From Gnetum montanum (Eukaryota > Streptophyta > Gnetopsida > Gnetales > Gnetaceae), in assembly GCA_015680685.1 (NCBI GenBank), contig MNCI01010387.1, positions 51,352-115,351 on the forward strand: DNA of 64,000 nt, written 5' to 3'. The translations under genes and the position numbers were made by a program. Shown piece by piece: positions 55,292-64,000 of this stretch; the first letter of the stretch is position 1; every line of letters begins with the position of its first letter. A model generated the notes under the pieces. The model saw only the letters and a list, made by a program, of their open reading frames with translations. It was not told the DNA's origin and searched no databases.

Positions 55292-55522
55292 CTATGCTAG
55301 TTTAAGGTCCCAGAAGACCATACATGCCAGTTTAAAGTCATGGTGGATGTGTCGTGCTAGTTTATAGTCATAGTGGACTAGCTGTGCTAGTTCTACGTCG
55401 TAGCAAATGGTCGTCTCTAGTTTAACATCATAGCGGATGCTGCTTGCTAGTTTTACATCATAGAGGACGTTGCTTGTTGCTGCCAGTTTATCGTTGTAGC
55501 AAACGGTGCTCATCGTCTTCAT
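55292..55522 (-). CDS. Tandem decapeptide-repeat ORF
   Basis: 76 codons, open, minus strand. After MKTMSTVC the protein is repeats of a ten-residue unit: YDVKLASSIR, YDVKLETTIC, YDVELAQLVH, YDYKLARHIH, HDFKLACMVF, WDLKLA. At DNA level the unit is 30 bp with a short hairpin whose arms in several copies change together (GGTC/GACC, TAGTC/GACTA, CATC/GATG). It lies just after integrase. Whether it is translated is unknown; the open frame may be a by-product of a 30 bp non-coding repeat. A similar phrase, CDVKLATTICYNVKLA, occurs in element C near 31,700. Confidence 0.5.
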   Translation of the reverse strand: MKTMSTVCYNDKLAATSNVLYDVKLASSIRYDVKLETTICYDVELAQLVHYDYKLARHIHHDFKLACMVFWDLKLA

Positions 55523-55559
55523 GCTTCAGATGTAGTACAACTTCAGGTATGAGTGATTC

Positions 55560-56765
55560 ATCGGGTGGCGAACTCGTTGTCGTCCATGTTCACTAACTTG
55601 AAGGCTCCATTCCTGAAGGCTTTAGTGACCATGTAAGGGCCTTCCTAGTTGGCTAAGAATTTTCTCACATGCTCATTGACAGCTTTGAGGACGAGGTCTC
55701 CCTTCTGTACTGGCTATCGGTGCGGGTCTGCACGGTGCTTTTGCTATTGCTTGCTCTGGTAGTGCTCTATGCAGCTCAGCGTCTGTGCGTGCTCCTCCTC
55801 TATTGAGTCGAGATCGATGATTCACAACTCATTGTTCTAGGCTTCGCTCACAACATCTGAGAGGATCATCCGGAGTGATGGTACCTGCAACTCAAGAGGC
55901 AACACAACTTCAGATCCATAAATAAGGCTATAAAGAGTCTTACTTGTTGTGGTTCTGCATGTCATTCTATAGGCCCATAGAACGTAGAGGATTGTCTCAT
56001 GCCACCGCCTCTTACTGTTGCTAAGCATCTGCATTAGCAAGTTGATGATGGACTTATTTGTAGCCTCTGCCTATCTGTTCACCTATGGGTAATACGAGGA
56101 GGAGAATGATTGACTAATGCCTAGATTACTGCAGAAGGTTTGGGTTTCTATACTACTAAATTATGACCCATTGTCAGTTACAATAGTCATTGGAAGCCCA
56201 AACCTTATCATAATGTTGTCTAGGATGAAGTGGCAGATTTGTTGAGATGTCGTCTTCCTTAGGGGGATGGCTTCCACCCACTTAGTAAAATACTCAGTGG
56301 TAGTGATAATGAAGCTATGCCCTACAGAGGACTTAGGCATGATAGGTGCTATGAGGTCTAGTCCCCATCATTGGAAAGGCCACATGATTTGCGTTGAGTG
56401 CAGGTTCGTAGATGAGACGTGTATGAGATTTGTGTATCTCTGGCACGTGTCACACATGTTGACTTTTGATAGGCAGTCACACTCCATGTGGGGCCAATAG
56501 TACCCTAGGCATCTGATCTTCGCAGCCATAGCCCTAAGTGCTATGTGTCTACCACACAGTCCCTCATGTACTTCATTAACTACCTTCTACGCCTGCTCCC
56601 CATCCACGCATGCCAGCAATATCCCGTCATAGGAGCATCGGCACAAGGCATCATTTCCCATGAGCGTATATTGCTGGCGCACTTACGGATTGCATCTCTT
56701 TGAGTAGATGTCAGTCTGCTTGGGGGTTCATCATGTTGTAGGTAGGCTTTAATGTTAGTGTACCA
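55560..56765 (-). pseudogene. Integrase of element D
   Basis: The zinc-binding part can be read in pieces (EVHEGLCG-H, LGYYWPHMECDCL, CDTCQRYTNL). The core has TTTEYFTKWVEA (family D; here Glu), IVTDNGS.FSS (Asp present) and AEATNKSI (Glu present). The C-terminal part reads SKRRWHETILYVLWAYRMT, YGSEVVLPLELQVPSLRM, then KGDLVLKAVNEHVRKFLAN and KAFRNGAFKLVNMD. One catalytic acid is replaced, and stops and shifts occur. Confidence 0.82.
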
Positions 56766-56768
56766 CTC

Positions 56769-57352
56769 CTAGGTATCTACAGCTTTGATAGAGGCCACGT
56801 GTCCCACCTGAGTGATAGGCTCAGTACATTCGACAATCGAAGTTGGTAGACTTGCAAATGAGTATGGTGGAATGTTTAGTGCAAGTGTGGCTAAGGCATC
56901 TACCATGGTGTTCTCGTTGTGTGGCACATGTTGCATATCTGTGGTTGCAAATTGCTTGAGTAGGATTTTTGCTAGGCCATAGTAGGGTTGCAGGTGTGTA
57001 GCTTTGTAGGCATAGACCTCGACGGTCTGATTCACAACTAGTTGTGAATCCCCGCGAATTGCCAAGTGTTGTATGCGTAGTGTTTGGACAGCTAAGAGGC
57101 CTCTAAGTAGCCCCTCATACTCTGCCATGTTGTTGGTGTAGGGAACGCAAAATGATAAGCAAATGGGTGCATTTCCCTAGAGGGAAACGTAATGACAGCA
57201 ACTGCACTACCTCCTTGCACGGTTGAGGCACCATCGAAGTGTAAAGTAGCTTCTAGGTGCGATGGGATGATGTTGATAGTACCAACATGCTCATATGGGA
57301 ATTTAGGATTTATGGTTGCATGGTCGTTGATGGGTGAGGCCATAAGTTGCAT
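56769..57352 (-). pseudogene. Second (archaeal-like) RNase H of element D
   Basis: Two overlapping open pieces, joined by a frame change near 57,110: ATLHFDGASTVQGGSAV (first Asp), MAEYEGLLRGLLAVQTL (Glu), LAIRGDSQLVVNQTVEVYAY (Asp) and NTMVDALATLALN (Asp). These are the four acidic residues of RNase H1-type folds and the AEYEALI/GDSqLVvnQ wording typical of the extra RNase H of plant Tat-lineage elements. It follows the ordinary retroviral-type RNase H (57,425-57,847). Confidence 0.82.
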
Positions 57353-57424
57353 TGCTATGGCTTGACCCTTAGTCGACGACTGGCTTACATAGTGTAGGTT
57401 GAACTCGGTGGTTATTGCTTTCCA

Positions 57425-58800
57425 TCAGGCTATCTTGCTACTTTCATACAGGTTTTTAGTGATAGCCCAGAGTATGTTGCTTTTGCAAATGATGTTAATT
57501 GTACTATGAAACAGGTAGTGCCTCCACTTTTTTAATGCAAACACTAAGGCAAGGTAATTTCTCTCCACTTCATTGTATTTCGCCTCATGTGCTATTAATG
57601 CATGACTCAGATAATACACTAGTATCTCAGATCCATCGTCTCGTTTCTGACATAGCAGTGCTGCAATAGATGTGTCGAAAGTGGCGAGGTATATGAAGAA
57701 AGGCTTATCCCTCTGTGGTGGATGCATAGTTGGGAGGTGCAAGAGCTCTCTCTTCAAGTCATCGAAGACTTTTTGACATCGGGTTATCCACTCAAAGTTA
57801 ACCCCTTTCTTTAGAAGATGTTGCATGGGGTGTAACTTGTCAGTCAACTTTGCTATAAACCTTCGGATGAACTATACCCTACCTTGCAAGAAATACTTCT
57901 TAGGATTAAGACACAAATTATGCATTTGACAACACTTAAGGACTACCCCTAGATCGCGTGGGTGATCAGCTGCCTCCTTGGACTTGACCGCTATATCATG
58001 CACGTAGTCGTTTAATGTTTCTAGGATGTAATTGCTGAAGATGTAAGTCATGGCTCGCTAATAGGTTGCTCTGGTGTTCTTAAGCCCAAAAGGCATCATG
58101 GTGTAACAAAAGGTCCCCCATGGGGTCATGAAGGTTGTTGTTAGCTGATGCTTCGGGTTGATGCGAATTTGGTTGTAGTTGGAGAAGCCATCCATGAAGG
58201 ATAGCAGGGCATGGCTGACTGTAGTGTTGATGAGTTGATCAATGCTTGGAAGTGGAAATCATCCTTGATCGTTGCTTTGTTCAAATCCTGGAAGTCTATA
58301 TAGATTTGTATTCCTCACGTTTTCTTAGAAACCACGACTATGTTGGACACCCATTCCGAGTAATCAACTACACGGTTGAAACCAGCTTGGTATAGCTTGG
58401 TGATTTCATCTCTCACGGCTAGTGCAATTTCTGGTTTGATCTTACAAGCCTTCTGCTTGAATGCCTTCATGTGTAGGTCTAGGACGATGTTGTGCTGTAT
58501 CAGCCTTAGATCTAAACCTGACATGTCACTATATGACCATGTGAAGACTTTGATGTTATCTTGCAAAATCTTGGCTACATTTTTATGCATCTGCACATTT
58601 AGGAGGGAGCTAAGTTTCAATGTTTCTACTTCCCCCTTGGATGTGGTCATAGGCGTCTTGACGAGAGGATCCTCAATCACATCCTCGACCTCCAAATCTA
58701 GAGTTTGGACCAGATGTTCAGGCTAGTCTGGGGATGTTTCTAAAGACGCTATGGTGCTAGCTATAGGTGACCCCCAATCGATTAGGTCAGGGTTCAATTA
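57425..58800 (-). pseudogene. RT and first RNase H of element D
   Basis: RT lead-in MHKNVAKILQDNIKVFTWSY, DMSGLDLRLIQHNI and EITKLYQAGFNRVVDYSEWV, then LSFMDGFSNYNQIRI, TPWGTFCYTMMPFGLKN and the active-site region NDYVHDIAVKS, where the family has YVDDIVVKS: the first Asp is His. RNase H1 (57,425-57,847): FFIYLATFDTSIAALLCQKR, EAKYNEVERNYLALVFALKK, CKSNILWAIT. Stops and shifts make it inactive, but fewer than in A. Confidence 0.85.
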
Positions 58801-58859
58801 TTTTGTGAGCTTGCAATGTGGACCTGCTAAAGCTAAGGGCACGGAGAGATAAAAATGGA

Positions 58860-59360
58860 TTTCCATTTTTTTTTAACTTGTCAAAATGAGATAACGGCCT
58901 GGTTAAGAGGCACCTGTTGGTAGTAATCATGTACAACGAAAACTTGCAATGCAATGACAAGATGTAACTAGCGAAGTATAATGTAAAGATTGAAATTTTG
59001 CTAGTTTAAAGTCATGGAGGACCACTATGACATGGAGATGCAGAGCTGCTAAAAGGAAAAATGTAAAATTGTCGATATGAGAACGTGAAACTGCTAAAAA
59101 AATGTAAAACTGCCAATGCGAAAACGTGATCTTGCTAGTTTAGCGTCATTGCAGACTACAAATGTGTAATAGATCAAAGTTGTTGAGGGTGTTTTTAGAC
59201 CGTTAAAAGCACAACTATGCTATGATTACTAATTTAAGGTCTTTTCGGACTGGTAACGAGAGTGGAACACTACGCTAAAAATGCTAGTTTAAGGTCTTTT
59301 CAAATTGTGAACATTACAACTGCTCTGGGGTTGCTAGTTTAAGGTCTTTTCAGACCCGTA
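58860..59360 (-). repeat. CTAGTTTAAGGTC hairpin repeats upstream of RT in D
   Basis: At least five copies (about 58,999, 59,128, 59,228, 59,286 and 59,332) of GCTAGTTTAAnGTC-N6-GACn. The last is the clean GGTCT-TTTC-AGACC. The protease expected here is absent. Confidence 0.6.
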
Positions 59361-60335
59361 AAATCGAAAATATATATATATTTTGTTTCTCAGGAAAGCA
59401 AGCAGTTAGCTTGGAGCATGTTAAGGTTTTAATGCCAACAGTGTTACGATGTCATGGCGAGCATGCTACACTGTACGACGCACTCCACATTAAACGGAGA
59501 GAGAGAGCGGCAAGTTTCCCTTTTTTGCCATTACGACAATAAATAGGGATTAAACGCTGGTAAGCTTATCATTCTTACCATAAGAGCGCAGGGACCATAT
59601 TTGGAGCACAGAGTGATTTCGAAGCATGAAGTGATCATGTTAATAGCAAGTAAGGTGGGTTTTTGCATTGTAATGAGGAAAAAGTCTACAAGCAGAACAA
59701 TAGCTCCAAAGAAGGAATGCATGAATTTGGCACTTGCAAAGGTTAAGGAGGTGTAGAAAACCCTAGGGCACATGACACAAGCGCACGTCACGGTGCGGGT
59801 GGACACACCGTTGACCCGGTAGGCTACTATGCTTCCTCTATTTTTTTTTGTGATTCTGTTATCATTTTTTTGTCCTCTACTTTCATCTTACACCCTAGTC
59901 TTAGTTATCTATGTTTTCTGTAATCATGTTGTTTTGGCCTTTGCACTGCTACTATTGTCATTTTGGCCCCGACAGATGCATAAACGCTACGCCATTGTTG
60001 CATACAAGGTCACTTAAACCTCCGCCGCTACGGTTGTCATAACTGTGGGGGTTTGGACAGTTTAAGTTACTTGGATTTCTAATGGCATGACGTAGGATCC
60101 TCAGGAGGGTTGGGCCATGCATGATGTGATGGTGTGACACGTGTTTTGTTGGGGCGTATTGTTAATCACCCTGTTAGGGTTAATTGCTTTGTTGCTACGC
60201 TAGGCTATTTTCGCTGCACTAGCGCTTTCATGTTCTTACTACGCTATGTGCGAGAAGAGGGTTATGCTACACTATATGCATGGACTGTTAGGTATTGCTA
60301 TGTTTGCATGTGCATTTCACTTAGACATGATGCTA
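59361..60335. other. No recognisable gene
   Basis: A (TA)n run at 59,371-59,381, T-rich tract at 59,839-59,870, and a CCCCGACAG acceptor-like site at about 59,967-59,975. Short frames on both strands are not convincing. It could hold the promoter and first exon of the plus-strand gene. Confidence 0.4.
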
Positions 60336-60339
60336 ACAC

Positions 60340-61110
60340 TTGCTAGTTGTGTTGTGCAGGATGGGACTAAGGCTAATTCTGATTATCTTGGAAATTGCAG
60401 GGGTCCTGTGTCACGTAAGCAAACCTGTGGCCAATGCTCCTCCCCCTCGGATACATGTGGGAGAGCAGGGAATCTGGTTCAGGGAAGGAGCACAGGAGTT
60501 CCTACAATACCTCCTCGAACAATTTAGTGTGATCATTTGGTCATACTTAGAGGAGGAATAGGTAGTCATCATAACAAAAGCCATATTTCCTAGGGCAAGC
60601 TAGGGCATCCTGAGGTGTCTGACGAACGGGACAATCATGAGTAGGTAGGGAGACGGATCTAGTCAATGCCCCACAAGGTTAAGGTGTTTGACCTAGATAT
60701 GGGATATGCTTGAGTGCAGTTGCTACCATCATTACAACACATTATTTATTGCACGTTATATGGCAACATGCTTTCAAAATCCACCAGGAACTATCTACTA
60801 TGCAGGTGAGTTTTGCAGCCTTGTTCCATTGTGTTGAAGCGACACTGGCCATATTGGCCAAATGCTAATGGTATGTTTTTTTTACCAGGTTCTACTTCAA
60901 CAAGAACGGGGTTCACAACTGACCGGGCTTGCTAACTACAACACGTATAGCCCTACAGGAGTTCTCTTCTGCTGAGAACTTGCGTGCAAGTGTGATTGGT
61001 CAATGCGGGGATGAATACCATACCTATACCCCATTCCCTATGATCAATGCAAGGGGTTTGGTTGGCTGGATGAGGATTGGGTAGAGCCCTTCAAACCAAT
61101 CACCGTTGAT
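60340..61110 (+). pseudogene. FCP1/HAD-phosphatase-like fragment with intron
   Basis: An open piece (60,340-60,561) with LRLILIILEIAGVLCHVSKP, where FCP1-type phosphatases have LILDLNGVL, then REGAQEFLQYLLEQFSVIIW and SYLEEE, matching the family's 'RPG..EFL..l.e.FeVgIWSS'. After frame breaks comes CFQNPPGTIYYAG, like the family's 'K...NPpgtaIyp' after the DDSP motif. A clean intron 60,806-60,888 (GTGAGT..CTAAT..CCAG, 83 bp) follows, then FYFNKNGVHN.PGLLTTTR and ALQEFSSAENLRASVIGQ. The catalytic aspartates of motif I are not preserved. It is probably a captured host gene fragment. It lies antisense to element D. Confidence 0.5.
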
Positions 61111-61253
61111 CAAGCTCTAGTTAGTCTTTTGCTGTTCCCACTACCATATAGACCTGGTAGGCCAAATAGTAAGTTTTGCATGCTTAAGTGTCTTTGCAAT
61201 CTTTGGATTTTCTATGTTTTTATGCTAAACGTTTCTTGTGAAAGCTGTTATAG

Positions 61254-63893
61254 GGGTGAGAAAGCCCTAGGAGGTGATGGTGGGAACCACCGAGACATAA
61301 GGGGCAAACATCTACTTCAAGTACAGACAAGTAGATGCAAGCCAAAGCTGGATAAACGGTGCGGCTTTGGACTCCTTGGTCTAGAATATCCAAAAGGTTG
61401 GGCTTATGGATCTATTCCTGGCCTTGAATCTGAGCGTTCCTACTGCCGAGATGCTTTCCTTGGTCAACTCCTTTTCCGACAAGGTGGGCCGCTTTCGTAC
61501 GTGCATACAAGGCATACGAGTGGTCATTGAAGTCAATGACTAGCCATTTGCGGACCTGTTCAGTGTCCCTGCTGATGGCATGCTTATAAGGTAGAAGGGA
61601 AAGACAGAGCTGATCCTTTAGAATAAGGACATTCAGGAGTGGTTAGGGATTGCCAAGGAGCAGAAGGGGCTCCCCATGGAGAAGCCCAAAGTGGGACTCG
61701 CCAAGGAGGCTTACCCTGTCTTCTGTGCTCATGCATTCCCCCAACTGCTTACCCAAGGGAAGGTCCTGGGGATTGAGCAAGCCTGAATAATGCATGAGGT
61801 CATGGAAGAGGGGGCCCGCTACAACTGGACCATGTTTCTATGTAAAGGCTTGCAGATTGAAATTTTGGGGCTCCATAAGAAATTGAAGTCCCATTCCAAT
61901 ATACATTATGCCTTTTACATAGCCTGTCTAAGGCGTTTCGCGGAGTTTTTGGTGGTTTAAGATAATGGAGCCTGGATCATGCGAAATCGCAACTAGATTT
62001 TCAAACCGTGGATCCACCATATCCTCTAGACCATCCAAGCCCAAGATCCCCTAGAGATAAATGGGGAGTCAATATCTATGATGACTAAGGATCGAGTGGC
62101 CCACAAATTTTGTGGCCACGACAACATAGGAGAGATGCCTTCTATTGTAGCCGGTAGCATGTCATGGGGGGAACATCTCATAACAGAGACTGTGGAAAAA
62201 ACATTGTAGTGAAAGAGGCCTCCTCTAGCTAAGGAAACCCTTAGCATGAAGGAAGAGGATGGGCTGAGACTACGACTTAAACTGCAGAGGACACAACCCC
62301 CCATTGGTAAATACTTTTGTTTAATTCCTACCTTGTTATTGTCTACCACGCTATGCTACGCTAGGCGACGTAGCATAGCATAGCACCTAATTTAGGCTAA
62401 CTTGTTTCGAGCTAATGCAAACATGTTTCTTGACTGGCAGAGGAAGAAGAAGAAAAAGAAGAAGGTGACAAAGAGGTGTCAGCCCTAAGATGGGGGTGAC
62501 AAATAAAGACTCGGAGGCCCCAGTCTCAGAAGAAAGGGCCTCGGTCAAGAAGGGAGCTCCTGCCGCTAAGGTGGGGGCTCTTGTCATTAGGAAGAATCCT
62601 CTTACTAATGAAGAGAAGTCTCTCTTGAATAAAAATGATGCTGATCTCCTAAAAGAAAAGGCACTAGTGCATGAAGAAGAGGTTCGTATAGGCTTGGTAG
62701 GGACTTCTTCCAAGGCTACCATCCTCATTTTGCATCAGCAGGAAGGGAGACCGCAATCGGACGTTGGTGAGTTCGAAAATGTGTTTGCCTTGTCCTAGTC
62801 CATTTCGGCCATTGCTGATATGTTTAGTTATGTAATGGGCACCACTATTGATGCTGCAGGACCTCCTTCGACTCGTACGGAATCATGGACCGAGATCCCT
62901 GATAAGTTTACGTTTATGCAGGGAATTGTCGACGACATAGTCGCCTTCAGCAGGTGGACCCTGATGTGGGTAAGTAGTAGTGCTAGGTGCTCTCATGTTG
63001 CTACACTAGAGTTTTAGACTTTGTTAACTTTACTATGCTGACGCGATTGCTACGCTCTTTGTGTCATGGCAGCCTCCCAGCTCAAATGGGACACTACACG
63101 ACCTTTGAAAGTGGGTGTCGTGCCTACGTTTCTGCTTGAAGTGATCGAGGTGTCTCATCGTGCATATGACGATGGTTGCAAATGCACTTTGCACTTGGCA
63201 CGCTCCTTGTGGAAGTATAAGTGCATCAATGAGGACATTTGGAAACAGGTCCAAAAAGTTGAGCAAAGAGAGGCTGACCTGAGCGCCAAGGTGGAGGATC
63301 TCAAGTCGAGGAACGAATTCCTCATAGTCCATGACACTAATAATGAGGACTGGTGCATGGATGTGATATACTATGCTAGATTTTGGACAGTCACATGTCA
63401 GAACGTTGAAGCCATCCATGAAATAATAGAACAGCGGATGCAAATGGACTTGTTAATCCAAAAGTGTTAGGATTTGAAAGATTTTAGCACCAAGGTTTAT
63501 GAATGGGGGCAGTTCCAAAAAAACCACAAACATATGTATAAACTAGAAAATTCCACCCATCGTAAATTGTACAGGGACACTGCTATGGAGGCATTTACAT
63601 ATAAAGCATTCGTAAATGTCATTGATGCTTCTGAGGCCTATGTCAAGTTCAAAGAGCAGGTAATGGTTATGGAATCTCCTGACTAGAAAGTGGACCTTCC
63701 CACATGAGAGATCGCAACTGTCTCCTTTTCTCCAAGACCACCAAAGTGGACAACCACAGAAAGGGAGAGAGCTACTGTAGACACTGAACCAAGCAATAAA
63801 CATTGGGTGGACATCATGGTCGAGGAGGTCTGGCGCTACCTCGAGCTCGGTTTAGACCAGATACCCTTTGAGATGGACACAAGCCCTTCTCAG
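61254..63893 (+). pseudogene. Intron-bearing transposon-like and coiled-coil gene, antisense to D
   Basis: Introns with GT..AG ends: 61,169-61,253 (branch CTAAAC), 62,306-62,440, 62,970-63,072 and 63,894-63,981. Exons read: VPTAEMLSLVNSFSDKVGRF, CIQGIRVVIEVND and VPADGMLI; GLAKEAYPVFCAHAFPQLL, EEGARYNWTMFLCKGLQIEI; an acidic/Lys stretch after 62,440; VTNKDSEAPVSEERASVKKG; DADLLKEKALVHEEEVRIG; then SQLKWDTTRPLKVGVV, VQKVEQREADLSAKVEDLKS (coiled coil), and an open domain 63,474-63,686. The first part recalls the transposon-like domain of P's extra ORF. A few stops and one-base shifts. The gene continues past the window. Function unknown. Confidence 0.5.
62350..62379. repeat. GCTATGCTACG inverted repeat inside an intron
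   Basis: GCTATGCTACG (62,350-62,360), 8 bases, CGTAGCATAGC (62,369-62,379): perfect 11 bp arms, the same lexicon as in the LTR of D (53,572-53,717). Confidence 0.75.
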
Positions 63894-64000
63894 GTTAGTT
63901 GCTTTCTATTGTATTAATGCCTATGCTCTATTGTAGCTTGCATGCATTACTTTAGCTGAACACTTCATTCCTACGATGTAGACTCTAGATGAGGGTGCGA

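Larger units (their letters stand above)
52638..64000 (-). mobile_element. Element D: Tat-type retrotransposon, right end outside window or lost
   Basis: The 3' LTR is at 52638-54314 with the polypurine tract after it (plus TTGGCCCCTCTTTG), so the element reads on the minus strand. Pol lies at 55.5-58.8 kb: RT, RNase H, a second RNase H and integrase. The LTR is in the same family as C's. Gag and protease are not found up to 59.4 kb, and beyond that the plus strand carries an intron-bearing gene. The 5' LTR was not found, so the right border given here is only the window end; the element may stop anywhere after about 59.4 kb. Confidence 0.65.

Noticed and set aside
62387-62728. Minus-strand frame of 113 codons
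   Set aside because: Antisense of the charged exon of the plus-strand gene; it includes intron sequence and has no motif.

Overview
This window looks like intergenic chromatin from a large seed-plant genome, most likely a gymnosperm. That is an inference from low gene density, old nested LTR retrotransposons eroded mainly by C-to-T/G-to-A change, an RTE-type LINE, and a degraded proline-rich cell-wall protein gene with a plant-style TATA promoter. No intact host gene was recognised. The most intact non-repeat reading frame is a plant-virus movement-protein-like ORF at the left edge (1-558).

Left block (1-22,280). A 30K-superfamily movement-protein-like ORF is followed by a ~380 bp foldback/MITE-like hairpin and a decayed minus-strand PIF1-type helicase. 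The helicase is split by a large plus-strand Ty3/gypsy element of the Athila/Tat branch (element A, 2,543-21,990; target duplication TTGGT/TTGGC), and its frame resumes on the far side (21,996-22,175). Element A carries two insertions of its relatives: B (5,324-8,976) in gag and N (11,883-18,998; duplication CAGAC/TAGAC) in RNase H. A, B and P (below) carry, between pol and the 3' LTR, an extra ORF resembling plant-transposon proteins followed by a long coiled coil.

Middle block (22,200-37,220). This holds a tRNA-Ala pseudogene, an AT-rich repeat cluster, an unrecognised GC-richer minus ORF, and the broken proline-rich protein gene (23,612-24,027). Next is minus-strand element C (25,407-34,330; duplication AATAT), which has gag and protease but no RT or integrase. 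A ~184 bp tandem repeat, an RTE LINE fragment and a tRNA-derived SINE-like segment follow.

Right block (37,224-64,000). Minus-strand element P (37,224-48,990; duplication TTAGG) has the full order LTR-gag-PR-RT-RH-IN-extra ORF-LTR. Two nested solo LTRs (duplications GTTAC and GACTT) sit in a probable copia-type LTR. Element D (3' LTR 52,638-54,314, minus) shares its LTR family with C and has a Tat-type pol with a second, archaeal-like RNase H, but no visible gag. Plus-strand, antisense to D, 60,340-64,000 reads as a decayed gene with at least five short GT..AG introns: an FCP1/HAD-phosphatase-like part, a transposon-like domain and a coiled coil.

Across families, the LTRs carry short perfect palindromes whose sequence differs between subfamilies. 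The A/B/N/P family keeps a small hairpin just before the polypurine tract. C and D share a ~30 bp repeat unit, with paired arm changes in some copies, that encodes a tandem decapeptide. All functional statements rest on sequence reading alone; no database search was run.
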